64,000 nt of DNA, from the NCBI RefSeq assembly GCF_004331485.1, contig NZ_SJKD01000009.1, forward strand, positions 62,001 through 126,000, given 5' to 3'. Shown piece by piece: positions 1-8,595 of the stretch. The DNA is from Kribbella capetownensis (lineage in GTDB: Bacteria > Actinomycetota > Actinomycetes > Propionibacteriales > Kribbellaceae). Numbering within the stretch: position 1 is the stretch's first letter; each line of letters starts with the position of its first letter. Under the pieces are notes generated by a model. The model was not told where the DNA came from, did not search any database, and was given only the letters and a program-made list of their open reading frames with translations. A program made the position numbers and the translations under genes.

Positions 1-50
1 AGCACCGCCTCCCGGTCCTTCTCCTCGTACCGACGTACCTCACCACGCAT
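1..50 (-). CDS. Partial GNAT-like N-acetyltransferase (N-terminus only)
   Basis: An ATG on the minus strand at 50-48 opens a frame that runs off the left edge. Its 16 visible residues (MRGEVRRYEEKDREAV) have the R-x-Y-x-x-x-D-x-x-A-V pattern typical of the first strand and helix of GNAT acetyltransferases. It is divergent from the hydrolase that begins about 30 bases away. Only the N-terminal tip is visible, so the assignment is tentative. Confidence 0.4.
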   Translation of the reverse strand, partial: MRGEVRRYEEKDREAV

Positions 51-80
51 GACCCAAGTCTGTCGGAGGCTTGGTCTACC

Positions 81-794
81 GTGCCCGGCATGACGAACTT
101 CGTGTTGGTGCCAGGGGCGTGGCTCGGTGCGTGGGCGTGGGACGAGGTGGCGGCCGGGCTGCGCGCGGAGGGGCACGAGGTCTATCCGGTGACGCTGAGC
201 GGGCTGGCCGAGCGGCACGGTCCCGATTCCGCGCGGGTCGGACAGCAGCAACACGTCGACGACATCGTGGCGGTGATCGAGAGCCGCGATCTGCGAGACG
301 TCGTCCTCGTCGGGCACAGCTACTCGGGGATTCCAGTCGGCCAGGCCGCCGGGCGGATCGGCGACCGGCTGCGTCGGGTGGTGTACGTCGACTCGAACAT
401 CCCGGCCGACGGGAGGTCGTTCGTCGACGGCTGGTCTGCTGAAGGACGCGCGTGGGTCGAGGGGCAGCTGGCCGAGTCCGGTGGGTTCTGGCCACCGCTC
501 ACCGCCGAGGACTACGTCGACCAGGACCTGTCCGACGAGGCGATCACGCTGATCGTCGCCCGGAGTACGCCGCACCCCGGCCGGGCGATCTCGGAGCCGG
601 CCAAGCTGACCCGGCCCATCGGCGAGCTCCCCACGACGTACCTCAAATGCCTGCTGGACGGCGCCACACCCTCGGCAGACGTCGTCGAGCAACTGAAGAG
701 CCCGTCCTGGGAGCTGCTCGAGCTACCCACGGGCCACTGGCCGATGTTCTCGCAACCCACAGCCCTCACCAAGCTGTTGAGCGAGCTGGGTTAG
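81..794 (+). CDS. Alpha/beta-fold hydrolase
   Basis: A 237-residue cytosolic hydrolase of the small esterase-like alpha/beta group that begins with the strand and oxyanion turn LVPGAWLGAW. The nucleophile elbow is GHSYSG with Ser80, where the last Gly of GxSxG is replaced by Ser as in many relatives. The catalytic His is probably in GHWPMF near residue 219. The GTG at 81 lies 11 bases after GGAGG; an in-frame ATG at 90 is an alternative start. No signal peptide or membrane segment is seen. The substrate cannot be deduced; relatives act on esters, lactones or haloalkanes. It stands alone, convergent with rlmN. Confidence 0.8.
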   Translation: MPGMTNFVLVPGAWLGAWAWDEVAAGLRAEGHEVYPVTLSGLAERHGPDSARVGQQQHVDDIVAVIESRDLRDVVLVGHSYSGIPVGQAAGRIGDRLRRVVYVDSNIPADGRSFVDGWSAEGRAWVEGQLAESGGFWPPLTAEDYVDQDLSDEAITLIVARSTPHPGRAISEPAKLTRPIGELPTTYLKCLLDGATPSADVVEQLKSPSWELLELPTGHWPMFSQPTALTKLLSELG

Positions 795-829
795 GCGTGG
801 CTGGTAATCGCGGGATTACCAGACATGAC

Positions 830-1951
830 CTAAGCCCTGTCGGCGGCGGCGAGTTGGCCGCAGGCTCCGTCGATCTCCTGGCCGCGGGTGTCGCGGACCG
901 TGGTCGGGATGCCGCCGGCCTGGAGGCGGCGGACGAACTCGCGCTCGTCAGCGGGGTCCGACGCGGTCCACTTCGAGCCCGGGGTCGGGTTGAGTGGGAT
1001 CAGGTTGACGTGCACCCAGCCCCAGTCGCCGCGGGCGGCCAGCTTCTCCGCCAGCAGGTCCGCGCGCCAGGCGTGGTCGTTGATGTCGCGGATCATCGCG
1101 TACTCGATCGAGACCCGGCGCTTCGTCTGCCGCGCGTACCCCCACGCGGCGTCGAGCACCTCGTCGACCTTCCAGCGGTTGTTGATCGGCACGAGCTCGT
1201 CGCGCAGTTCGTCGTCCGGCGCGTGCAGCGACAGCGCGAGCGTCACCGGGATGCCCTCGGTGGAGAGCTGGTTGATCCGCGGCACCAGGCCGACCGTCGA
1301 CACGGTCACACCACGCGCCGAGATCCCGAGGCCCTCCGGCGACGGGTCGGTGAACCGGCGGACCGCGCCGATCACGGCCTTGTAGTTGGCCATCGGCTCG
1401 CCCATGCCCATGAACACGATGTTGCTGACCCGGCCCGGCCCGCCGGCGATCTCACCGCGGGACAGCGCCCGGGCACCGTCGACGACCTGCTCCACGATCT
1501 CCGCGGTCGTCATGTTCCGGGTCAGCCCGGCCTGACCGGTAGCGCAGAACGGGCACGCCATCCCACAGCCGGCCTGCGACGACACGCACATCGTGGTCCG
1601 GTCCGTGTAGCGCATCAGGACGGACTCGACCAGCGAACCGTCCAGCAGCTTCCACAGCGTCTTGCGGGTCTGCCCGTTGTCGCACTCCAGGTCGCGCACG
1701 CGGGTCAGCAGCGGCGGCATCAGCTCGGCCACCAGCTTGTCCCGGGTCGCGGCCGGCAGATCGGTCATCTCGGCCGGGTCGGACACCAGCCGGGAGAAGT
1801 AGTGGTTCGACAACTGCTTGGCCCGGAACGCGGGCTCGCCCAGCGCGGCTACCGCCGTACGCCGTTCCTCCCCGGTGAGATCGGCCAGATGCCGCGGCGG
1901 CTTCTTGGCACGGCGCGGCTCATCGAAAACAAGGGGAAGGGAGGTAGTCAT
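830..1951 (-). CDS. rlmN: 23S rRNA (adenine2503-C2)-methyltransferase RlmN
   Basis: A 373-residue radical-SAM methyltransferase that methylates A2503 of 23S rRNA (and, in some bacteria, A37 of certain tRNAs). The radical-SAM cluster motif CxxxCxxC is Cys129-Cys133-Cys136 in GCGMACPFCATG. Cys364 near the C-terminus (DGACGQL) matches the conserved catalytic cysteine that forms the methylene/thioether intermediate. Length agrees with the family. It sits beside cdsA/frr/pyrH as in M. tuberculosis (Rv2880c region), although here several genes intervene. Single gene, leftward, converging on the hydrolase. Confidence 0.96.
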   Translation of the reverse strand: MTTSLPLVFDEPRRAKKPPRHLADLTGEERRTAVAALGEPAFRAKQLSNHYFSRLVSDPAEMTDLPAATRDKLVAELMPPLLTRVRDLECDNGQTRKTLWKLLDGSLVESVLMRYTDRTTMCVSSQAGCGMACPFCATGQAGLTRNMTTAEIVEQVVDGARALSRGEIAGGPGRVSNIVFMGMGEPMANYKAVIGAVRRFTDPSPEGLGISARGVTVSTVGLVPRINQLSTEGIPVTLALSLHAPDDELRDELVPINNRWKVDEVLDAAWGYARQTKRRVSIEYAMIRDINDHAWRADLLAEKLAARGDWGWVHVNLIPLNPTPGSKWTASDPADEREFVRRLQAGGIPTTVRDTRGQEIDGACGQLAAADRA

Positions 1952-2018
1952 AACCGACCTATTGTCGCCCGCCGCCCCAACCGTTCACAAATTCACATCC
2001 CATGACCCCTGTCACCCC

Positions 2019-2921
2019 TCAGCCGGCGGTGGTGAGCTGACCGGACTCCGCCAGCTCAATCACCACATCCCGAACGGCGGGCAGGATCGGCGACGGGTTG
2101 GCCGGCAACCACACCATCTCCGTCGAGACCGTCTGCCCGGCCAAGGGCACGAAGACCACCCCAGTACGACGGAGGCTCTGCGCCGACCGGGCCAGCTTGG
2201 TCACCCCGACACCGGCGGCCACCATTCCGAGCAGCACCTGGACGCTCGGGTCGCGGTGTACGACGTTCGGGGTGAACCCGGCCACCCGGAACTCCTCGTC
2301 GTAGAACTCGTGCCACGGTCCCCATGAGCTCCGCGGAGTCAGTAGCCACGGGTCACCAGCCAATTCACTGAGCTTCAGTTCGCTGCGGCCAGCCAGCGGA
2401 TGCCCCTCCGGCAGAACCGCACAGACTTCCTCAGTGATCAGCGTCCGGGTCGCCAGCGCGTCAACCAGCGGTGGTCGCGAGAACGCGACGTCGTACCGGC
2501 CGCTGGTGATGCCCTCGACCAGCTGACTGATCGTGGTCTCCTCGGTCGACAGCCGAAGCTCGGGCAGGCGCTCACGGACGGCCCGGACCACCGGTGGCAG
2601 CAAGTAGTTCGCCGTCGTCGCCAGGAATGCCAGTCGCAACTGCCCGGCCTCACCACGAACTGCCTGGCCGACGACGCTCATCGCCACGTTTGCTCGCGCC
2701 AGCACCGCTCGCGCTTCGGGCAGGAAGACCGCGCCGACCTCGGTCAGCGCCGTGCCCCGGCTGTCGCGGTCGAAGAGTTTCGCACCGACCATCCGCTCCA
2801 GCAACGTGATCTGCTGCGACAGGGACTGCTGCGCGATGGTCAGCCGTGCCGCGGCCCGGGTGAAGCTCGACTCCTCCGCCACCGCGACGAAGTACCGCAA
2901 CTGCCGGAGCTCTGGGGTCAC
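2019..2921 (-). CDS. LysR-family transcriptional regulator
   Basis: A 300-residue LTTR. The N-terminal winged helix-turn-helix (residues about 4-62) contains LRQLRYFVAVAEESSFTRAA and QQSLSQQITLLE, which are classical for the family. The remaining 230 residues are a periplasmic-binding-protein-like effector domain. It is divergent from the short-chain dehydrogenase beginning at 2993, with 71 bases between the starts. This is the usual LysR arrangement, suggesting that it controls that gene and itself. The effector is unknown. Confidence 0.92.
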   Translation of the reverse strand: MTPELRQLRYFVAVAEESSFTRAAARLTIAQQSLSQQITLLERMVGAKLFDRDSRGTALTEVGAVFLPEARAVLARANVAMSVVGQAVRGEAGQLRLAFLATTANYLLPPVVRAVRERLPELRLSTEETTISQLVEGITSGRYDVAFSRPPLVDALATRTLITEEVCAVLPEGHPLAGRSELKLSELAGDPWLLTPRSSWGPWHEFYDEEFRVAGFTPNVVHRDPSVQVLLGMVAAGVGVTKLARSAQSLRRTGVVFVPLAGQTVSTEMVWLPANPSPILPAVRDVVIELAESGQLTTAG

Positions 2922-2992
2922 AGGCCCAGGCTACTGCCGCGCCAGGCAGCCGATGTTGGCCCCGGACGCGGTCAGCGACGAAGACTCGAAGG

Positions 2993-3838
2993 GTGAACAA
3001 CCCACTGGAAACACACGACGGACAAGGCCGGGTCTGGCTGATCACCGGCTGCTCCACCGGCTTCGGACGGGAGCTCGTCCTGGCTGCCCTCGCGGCCGGC
3101 GACCGGGTGATGGCCACGGCCCGGCGCCCCGAAACCCTGGCCGACCTGACCCACGCGCGATTGAGTACGACGGCTCTGGACGTCACCGACTCTGCCTCGA
3201 TCGAGGCCGCGGTTCAGGCGACGATCGCGGTCTTCGGCCGGATCGACGTACTGGTGAACAACGCCGGCTCGATGGTGCTGGGCGCCGTCGAGGAGGTGTC
3301 GATGGCCGATCTGCGCGAACAGCTCGACGTCGTCTTCTTCGGTGCCGCCGAGGTGACGAAGGCCGTCCTGCCGGTGTTCCACTCCCAGGGCTCGGGCACG
3401 ATCGTGCAGATGAGCTCACTCGGAGGGCTCAAGACGTACCCCGGCTACGGCGCGTACCACGCGGCGAAGTACGCGCTGGAAGGTCTGTCCGAAGCGCTGG
3501 CGACCGAGGTCGCACCACTCGGCATCCGCGTCCTGCTGGTGGAGCCTGGCGCGTTCCGGACCGAGTTCAACCGCAACAAGCGAGCCACCGCCGAGCTGGA
3601 CATCTACCGCGACACTGCAGGCGCGACTCGGGAAGCCACCAGGAGACTGCTCGACTCCGAGCCGAACGACCCGGTCAAGGGTGTCGCGGCGATCATGAAG
3701 GCGCTGGACAGCGACAACCCGCCACTGCGCCTGCTGCTCGGCAATGACGCGGTCGACGGACTCCGCGCACACCATGAGGCCCTCCTGGCCGAGGTGACCG
3801 AGTGGGAGCAGCTCAGCCGATCCACTGCCGTCGAGTAG
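2993..3838 (+). CDS. Short-chain dehydrogenase/reductase
   Basis: A 281-residue classical SDR oxidoreductase. The cofactor loop is TGCSTGFG (residues 18-25), followed by NNAG (89-92). The catalytic triad is Ser141 or Ser142, Tyr155 and Lys159 in YGAYHAAK. The TGCSTGFGREL type is common in actinobacterial ketoreductases of unknown substrate. A GTG start at 2993 is used. The gene faces away from the LysR regulator and is probably its target. It ends in a strong hairpin at 3837-3868. Confidence 0.92.
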   Translation: MNNPLETHDGQGRVWLITGCSTGFGRELVLAALAAGDRVMATARRPETLADLTHARLSTTALDVTDSASIEAAVQATIAVFGRIDVLVNNAGSMVLGAVEEVSMADLREQLDVVFFGAAEVTKAVLPVFHSQGSGTIVQMSSLGGLKTYPGYGAYHAAKYALEGLSEALATEVAPLGIRVLLVEPGAFRTEFNRNKRATAELDIYRDTAGATREATRRLLDSEPNDPVKGVAAIMKALDSDNPPLRLLLGNDAVDGLRAHHEALLAEVTEWEQLSRSTAVE

Positions 3839-3868
3839 CGGGCTGGAGCGCTCGCACTCCAGCCCGCT
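3837..3868. terminator. Bidirectional terminator hairpin
   Basis: A perfect 12-bp stem (AGCGGGCTGGAG at 3837-3848 and its complement at 3857-3868) with an 8-base loop overlaps the SDR stop codon. It lies between two convergent genes, so it can end transcripts from both sides. No U-tract follows, as usual in high-GC actinobacteria. Confidence 0.75.
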
Positions 3869-3874
3869 GGACCA

Positions 3875-4558
3875 TCAGGCCGAGTAACCCTTCGGCGGAA
3901 TCAGCGTCGCGAGCTGGTTGAAGGTCAGCCAGTACGTCGCTGTCGGGGCGAAGCCGGCCGGGTCAGCGATCAGCACGGTCATGTCGCTGGAGTCGTACCC
4001 GATCACCGTGAAGTAGTGGTAGATCGTGTAGTTCGGGTAGCCCGGCGGGTGGTTGCTGGCCGGGGCGACGATGTTGGCGACGATCGGGTAGTTGTTGTCG
4101 ATGTCGAGGGTGACGTCACGCCAGAGCAGGTCGCGCTGCGCCTGGGTGGGAGGGTCGTTCGGCATCTCCTTGGTCTCGTACCAGCCGGTGCCGAGGTGGT
4201 TGTTGAGCACCCGGGTCACCTGCCCGATCCAGTCCGTACCGTTCGTGGTGGTGGGCAGTTCGTTGGCCAACTGCTGTTGGCTCGGCGGTGCGATCCGGGC
4301 CGACAGGGCGATCCGGGTCGCCGCCGGGCCACACCAGTAGCCGGTCTGCTGGTACTGGAAGTCGATGGTCAGCGTCCTGACGGCCTGCGTCGAGTAGCCG
4401 AGCGTCGGCACCGGCTTGGCTGCCGCCGCGGCCTCGGCGGAGACGGCGGGCACCGTCGGCACAGCGGTCGCCGGAGTGGATGCCATCGGCAACGCTGCTG
4501 CCGCGATCAGGGTCAGACCGCCGAGTGCGGCCTTGAGTTTCGTCGTCGTCTGCCTCAT
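3875..4558 (-). CDS. Secreted C39-like peptidase-family protein
   Basis: A 227-residue exported protein. Residues 1-32 form a signal peptide (charged MRQTTTKLKA start, hydrophobic core, cleavage near STPATA). The rest is a C39-like papain fold: Cys76 in the QTGYWCGPAA motif, His181 in IYHYFTVIGYD and Asp199 in LIADPAG supply the Cys-His-Asp triad. Unlike bacteriocin-processing C39 domains it is not fused to an ABC transporter and no leader-peptide gene is adjacent, so it is probably a stand-alone secreted hydrolase or inhibitor-like protein. A GAGGAG ribosome-binding site precedes the ATG. The 200 bases upstream hold its promoter and a short GC hairpin near 4570-4600. Confidence 0.82.
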   Translation of the reverse strand: MRQTTTKLKAALGGLTLIAAAALPMASTPATAVPTVPAVSAEAAAAAKPVPTLGYSTQAVRTLTIDFQYQQTGYWCGPAATRIALSARIAPPSQQQLANELPTTTNGTDWIGQVTRVLNNHLGTGWYETKEMPNDPPTQAQRDLLWRDVTLDIDNNYPIVANIVAPASNHPPGYPNYTIYHYFTVIGYDSSDMTVLIADPAGFAPTATYWLTFNQLATLIPPKGYSA

Positions 4559-4759
4559 GTCAGCTCCTCAGCCTCACAGGGACGCCCGGGGCGTGGTCGT
4601 CCCATCACTGAGTGCATTCCTGCCTCCACCGCTTGTAAACCCCCTCCAGCTCCCGTCCCGACACCGGCGCGGTTGACGTTTTCCCAGGTCAGAAGCGGTT
4701 TCCAGTCATGCCAGAGAGCCGTGAAAAAATAACCAACCCTTTCCACCCAGCTCGAAAGG

Positions 4760-5686
4760 TCAGGCTGCGGAGGTCTCCTCGAGCACCGGATCGATGATCT
4801 CCCGGACCAGCCACCGGGCCGCCCGCTCCGGGTACGGGCGGGTCAGCGACAGCACGATGTGGTCGAACCCCAGCTCCGCCGCGCGGCGGATGGTCGCTCG
4901 AGTCGCGGCCGGATCGTCGTACGAGACGAGTTGTTGCAGCGAGCGGCTGACCGTGGCCGGATCGCGTCCGATGCGGGCGCACTCTGCGTCGAGTCGACGG
5001 ATCCGGTCGGTGAGGACGTCGAAGTCGGTGTGCGGCGGGCCGCTGATGTTCCAGATGTCGGCGTACTCGGCGATCAGCCGCATCATCCGGTTGCCCCAGC
5101 CTCCGATCAGGAGCGGCGGGCCAGGTCGCTGGATCGGCTTCGGCTCGTTCCGGTTCTGCTCGAGCGTGTAGTACCTGCCGTGGAAGTCGAAGACGTCCTG
5201 CGTCCACATGCCGCGCAGGATCTCGATGGTCTCGCGGAGCCGGTCCACCCCCTCCCCCGGCGGGACCAGCGTCAGCCCGTACGCCTCGTACTCCGCGATA
5301 GCCGGATTGGGGCCGGCGATGCCGCCGGCACCAGCCGGCTGATGCGTGCCGCCGGCACCGAGCCCCATGGTGAGTCGGCCTCCCGAGATCACGTCCAGCG
5401 TGCTGGCGATCTTGCCGAGCACCGCCGGTGGGCGGATGCGATTGCTGGTGACGAGCAGACCGAAACGAAGCCGGTTCGTCTGCGCGGCGAGCGCGGTGAG
5501 CAGCGTCCAGCCTTCCAGTACATCGCCGTCCTTGCGCCCGACGAGCGGCAGGAAGTGGTCCCAGAGCCACGCGTCGCGGAACTGCGGGAACTCGTCGGCC
5601 TCGAGCCAGACGCGCTGGATGTCGGCGTACGGGACATGCATCGGGGTGGTCTTCAAGCCGAAGGTCAGAGTCATAATCGTCAGCAT
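4760..5686 (-). CDS. LLM-class F420-dependent oxidoreductase
   Basis: A 308-residue luciferase-like TIM-barrel oxidoreductase, of a group that in actinobacteria usually uses coenzyme F420. The core pattern includes LRFGLLVTSNRIRPPAVLGK and the family-typical ISGGRLTMGLGAGG. Substrate unknown. An in-frame ATG at 5674 is an alternative start. It is divergent from a MarR regulator with a strong inverted repeat in the 49-base gap, so it is likely repressed by that regulator. Confidence 0.88.
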   Translation of the reverse strand: MLTIMTLTFGLKTTPMHVPYADIQRVWLEADEFPQFRDAWLWDHFLPLVGRKDGDVLEGWTLLTALAAQTNRLRFGLLVTSNRIRPPAVLGKIASTLDVISGGRLTMGLGAGGTHQPAGAGGIAGPNPAIAEYEAYGLTLVPPGEGVDRLRETIEILRGMWTQDVFDFHGRYYTLEQNRNEPKPIQRPGPPLLIGGWGNRMMRLIAEYADIWNISGPPHTDFDVLTDRIRRLDAECARIGRDPATVSRSLQQLVSYDDPAATRATIRRAAELGFDHIVLSLTRPYPERAARWLVREIIDPVLEETSAA

Positions 5687-5687
5687 A

Positions 5688-5716
5688 ACTGATGATCAGC
5701 GATCCTGACGATCAGT
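5688..5716. promoter_or_regulatory. Candidate MarR operator
   Basis: An imperfect inverted repeat with 12-base arms (ACTGATGATCAG at 5688-5699; CTGACGATCAGT at 5705-5716; 10 of 12 positions pair) and a 5-base centre. It fills the gap between the luciferase-like gene and the marR-type gene, which fits autorepression plus control of the divergent oxidoreductase. Confidence 0.6.
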
Positions 5717-5735
5717 GAAGCGGTAGATTCAACCC

Positions 5736-6140
5736 ATGATGTCCGACCGGCTGGGGTATCTGCTCAAACATGTCCTCGCACTGTTGACCGACGAGCAGGC
5801 CAAAGCGCTCGCGCCGTACGGGCTGAACGGCCGGGACCTCGCAGTACTGTCCGCAGTGGTGGCTGGTGAGCCGCTGTCGCAGCTAGAGGTCGCTTCGAGG
5901 CTCCGGGTCGACCGGACCTCGATCGGCGACCTGCTGGACAGCCTGGAGGAGCGCGGCCTGGTCGAGCGCCGGCGCAGTCCGGAGGACCGGCGGCGAAATG
6001 TCGTCGTGCTCACCGCCAAGGGCGAGTCGACGTTCGAGGAGGCGGAGCGGGTCAGACTGCAGGTCGAGCGCGAGTTCCTGGCCTCGCTACCGGATGCCGA
6101 CCGCTTCCGCGAGGATCTGCAGCTGCTGCTGGGGGAATGA
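5736..6140 (+). CDS. MarR-family transcriptional regulator
   Basis: A 134-residue winged-helix repressor. The recognition region is LSQLEVASRLRVDRTSIGDLL, followed by the wing VERRRSPEDRRRNVVVLTAKG, which has the D-x-R wing signature of MarR proteins. Helices at both ends form the dimer interface. It lies between two luciferase-like oxidoreductase genes, one divergent and one 31 bases downstream on the same strand. It is likely to control both in response to a small aromatic or oxidised ligand (inference). Confidence 0.93.
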   Translation: MMSDRLGYLLKHVLALLTDEQAKALAPYGLNGRDLAVLSAVVAGEPLSQLEVASRLRVDRTSIGDLLDSLEERGLVERRRSPEDRRRNVVVLTAKGESTFEEAERVRLQVEREFLASLPDADRFREDLQLLLGE

Positions 6141-6171
6141 CCGCTGGGCAGCCGCCGTTGGAAATTACGTT

Positions 6172-7173
6172 ATGGCTGCTCTCACTGGGGTTCCGCTCTC
6201 CGTCCTGGACCGCTCGCGAACGCGGGCAGGTGAGACGGAAGCGGAGACGCTGCGTGCCACCGTCGAGCTCGCGCGGCAGGTGGAAGAGCTTGGCTACAAG
6301 CGTTTCTGGGTCTCAGAGCACCACAGCGTGCCCGGAGTGGTCGGGTCGGCTCCCACAGTGCTGGCAGCCGCGATAGCGGCCCGTACGAGCCGGATCCGCG
6401 TCGGCACCGGCGGTGTAATGCTGCCGAACCATCAGCCGCTGGTGGTGGCCGAGCAGTTCGGAGTGCTGGAGTCGCTGTACCCGGGCCGCATCGACATGGG
6501 CCTCGGGCGATCGGTCGGCTTCACCAACGGCATCCGTCGCGCCCTGGGCGTCGAGAAGGACGCAGCCGAAGACTTCGCCGCACAAGTCCAGGAGCTACTG
6601 GGCTACTTCACCGGCACGCTGCAGAACCAGGTCCACGCGCGCCCCGGAGAAGGTCTGCGCATCCCACCGTTCATCCTCGCTGTCGGCGAAGGCGCTCACC
6701 TTGCCGCATCGCTCGGACTCCCCCTGGTCATCGCCGGTCGGGATGAGTCGACACTGCTCCAGCTGGTCGACGGCTACCGCGCCGAGTTCCAGCCGTCCAC
6801 ATGGGCTCCGCGTCCGTACGTCGTACTCGCGGTGACTGCTGCTGTTGCGGAGACGACGGAGGACGCCAGGCAGTTGCTGCTGCCGGAGGCATGGGCGAGT
6901 GCGTACTCGCGGACGCGCGGAGTCTTCCCGCCGCTGGAGCCTTCGGTGCCTGGCGAGCTGACAGTCAAGGAGCGCGAGCTCTTCGAGCAGTCGCTCCGCG
7001 GCCAGATCTACGGCACCCCTGCCGAGGTCGACGAGGCGCTTGGCGGCCTGGTACGTCGTACCGCCGCCGACGAAGTGCTGATCACCACGAACACCTACGA
7101 CCGGGCCAACCTGCTCGCGTCGTACGCCGCTCTCGCCGAGTTGGCGGGCACTCGCCGTACTGTCAGCGGTTGA
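6172..7173 (+). CDS. LLM-class flavin-dependent oxidoreductase
   Basis: A 333-residue luciferase-like monooxygenase. Typical elements are RFWVSEHHSVPG, IRVGTGGVMLPNHQPLVVAEQF and GRIDMGLGRSVG, which place it in the MsnO8-like/bacterial luciferase-alpha-like group using FMN. The ATG at 6172 is chosen because it starts the conserved barrel; earlier in-frame starts would overlap marR. No good ribosome-binding site is visible, so translation may depend on coupling to marR, which ends 32 bases upstream. It converges with the GNAT gene with an 11-base overlap. Confidence 0.88.
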   Translation: MAALTGVPLSVLDRSRTRAGETEAETLRATVELARQVEELGYKRFWVSEHHSVPGVVGSAPTVLAAAIAARTSRIRVGTGGVMLPNHQPLVVAEQFGVLESLYPGRIDMGLGRSVGFTNGIRRALGVEKDAAEDFAAQVQELLGYFTGTLQNQVHARPGEGLRIPPFILAVGEGAHLAASLGLPLVIAGRDESTLLQLVDGYRAEFQPSTWAPRPYVVLAVTAAVAETTEDARQLLLPEAWASAYSRTRGVFPPLEPSVPGELTVKERELFEQSLRGQIYGTPAEVDEALGGLVRRTAADEVLITTNTYDRANLLASYAALAELAGTRRTVSG

Positions 7174-7753
7174 TCCGGTCCTCGAGCCGCTTGCGGACCT
7201 CAGGCCACTCATCGGCGAGGATCGAGAACACCACGGTGTCGCGGAACGATCCGTCCGCCAGCCGCTTGTGCCGGCGCAGCACACCCTCGCGGGTCGCACC
7301 CAGTTTGGCGATCGCCGCCTGCGAGCGGGTGTTCGTGGAGCCGGTCTGGATCTTCACCCGGCCGAATCCGCAGTCCTCGAAGGCGTGCTGAAGCAGCAGC
7401 AGCTTGGTGGCAGGGTTGACCGCCGTACCCCAGACGGACGGCGCGTAGCCGGTCCAGCCGAGGTGGATCGATTCGTTGGGTACGTCGACGTCGCCGAGGC
7501 TCGACGTACCGACGAGGGTGCCGTCGGCAACCAAACGGACGGCGTACGCAAAGCGCTGCTCCGATGACGGGAACCATTGCGCCCGCATGGCTTCGACATC
7601 GGCCGGCATGCCGGCGATCCCACCGCCGAAGCCGCTCGAGTACACCTGCTCGTTGCCGATGGCGGCGTACAACTCCTCGATGTCGCTGACCTGCAGCCGG
7701 TCCAGCCGGACGACGTCGCCCACCAGCGACCGCCCGTCGGGCGCGGCCGTCAC
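7163..7753 (-). CDS. GNAT-family N-acetyltransferase (RimJ/RimL-like)
   Basis: A 196-residue acetyltransferase. The order VVRLDRLQVSDIEELYAAI, LVGTSSLGDVDV, HLGWTGYAPSVWGTAVNPATK and NTRSQAAIAKLGATREGVLR is typical of the RimJ/RimL type that modifies protein N-termini or amino groups. The GTG start at 7753 overlaps the cdsA stop by four bases (GTGA), so it is translationally coupled to cdsA. Upstream codons in this frame only shadow cdsA. Target unknown. Confidence 0.88.
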   Translation of the reverse strand: MTAAPDGRSLVGDVVRLDRLQVSDIEELYAAIGNEQVYSSGFGGGIAGMPADVEAMRAQWFPSSEQRFAYAVRLVADGTLVGTSSLGDVDVPNESIHLGWTGYAPSVWGTAVNPATKLLLLQHAFEDCGFGRVKIQTGSTNTRSQAAIAKLGATREGVLRRHKRLADGSFRDTVVFSILADEWPEVRKRLEDRINR

Positions 7754-8595
7754 CCCTTCACCAGAAGGTGCAATAGCAACCAGACCGCAGGGGCCGTAGC
7801 CAGCAACGAGTCCAGCCGGTCCATCACACCGCCGTGTCCCGGCAGCAGGTTGGACATGTCCTTGATACCGAGGTCGCGCTTGATCATCGACTCGCCGAGA
7901 TCGCCCACGGTGGCAGTCAGCACAGCGACCGCGCCGACGATTGCACCGGCCCACCAGTCCCCGTCGAGCAACCACACGACCGAACCGATGCCGGCACCGA
8001 TACACGCGAGGGTCGAGCCCGCGAAGCCCTCCCAGGACTTCTTCGGGCTGATCGTCGGAGCCATCGGGTGCTTGCCGAACAGCACACCGGCCGCGTAGCC
8101 GCCGACGTCACTGGCGACGACGACCAGGAAGAACGTCAGAACACGCTGCGGGCCGTCCGATTCCGGCTGCACCAGCAGGATCGCGAAACCGGCCAGCAGT
8201 GGCACGTAGCCGATCAGGAACACCCCGGCGCTCGCGTCCCGGACGAACCCGACCGACCCGCCCGGCATCCGCCACCAGATCGTCGCCAGCACCGTGAGCG
8301 CGAGCGCGATCAGCAGCGCCATCGGTCCCCAGAAGTACGCCGCCAGCAGCATCGCCGTCGTACCGGCGAACAGCGGGATCCTCGGGATCACCGCGCCACC
8401 CGCGCGCAGGGCCTTGACCATCTCGTCGACCGCCACCAGCACGGTCGCCAGCACCAGTACGGCGAACAGGACCTTCTGCCAGAACAGCGATCCGAGGATC
8501 AGTGCGCCGAGACCGACACCGACCGCGATCGCCGCAGGCAGATTCCGCCCGGCGCGGCTCGGACTCGACGCGGGCGTGCTGTCGACGCCCATCAC
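7750..8595 (-). CDS. cdsA: Phosphatidate cytidylyltransferase CdsA
   Basis: A 281-residue integral membrane enzyme that makes CDP-diacylglycerol from phosphatidate and CTP, the branch point for phospholipid synthesis. Seven to eight hydrophobic segments lie between residues 20 and 280. The family signature GDLGESMIKRD-x3-KD-x5-LPGHGGVMDRLD lies at 231-262, preceded by SPKKSWEGFAGS (183-194). It follows frr with a 4-base overlap of coding frames, in the conserved pyrH-frr-cdsA order. The N-terminal 20 residues are hydrophilic. Confidence 0.96.
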   Translation of the reverse strand: MMGVDSTPASSPSRAGRNLPAAIAVGVGLGALILGSLFWQKVLFAVLVLATVLVAVDEMVKALRAGGAVIPRIPLFAGTTAMLLAAYFWGPMALLIALALTVLATIWWRMPGGSVGFVRDASAGVFLIGYVPLLAGFAILLVQPESDGPQRVLTFFLVVVASDVGGYAAGVLFGKHPMAPTISPKKSWEGFAGSTLACIGAGIGSVVWLLDGDWWAGAIVGAVAVLTATVGDLGESMIKRDLGIKDMSNLLPGHGGVMDRLDSLLATAPAVWLLLHLLVKG

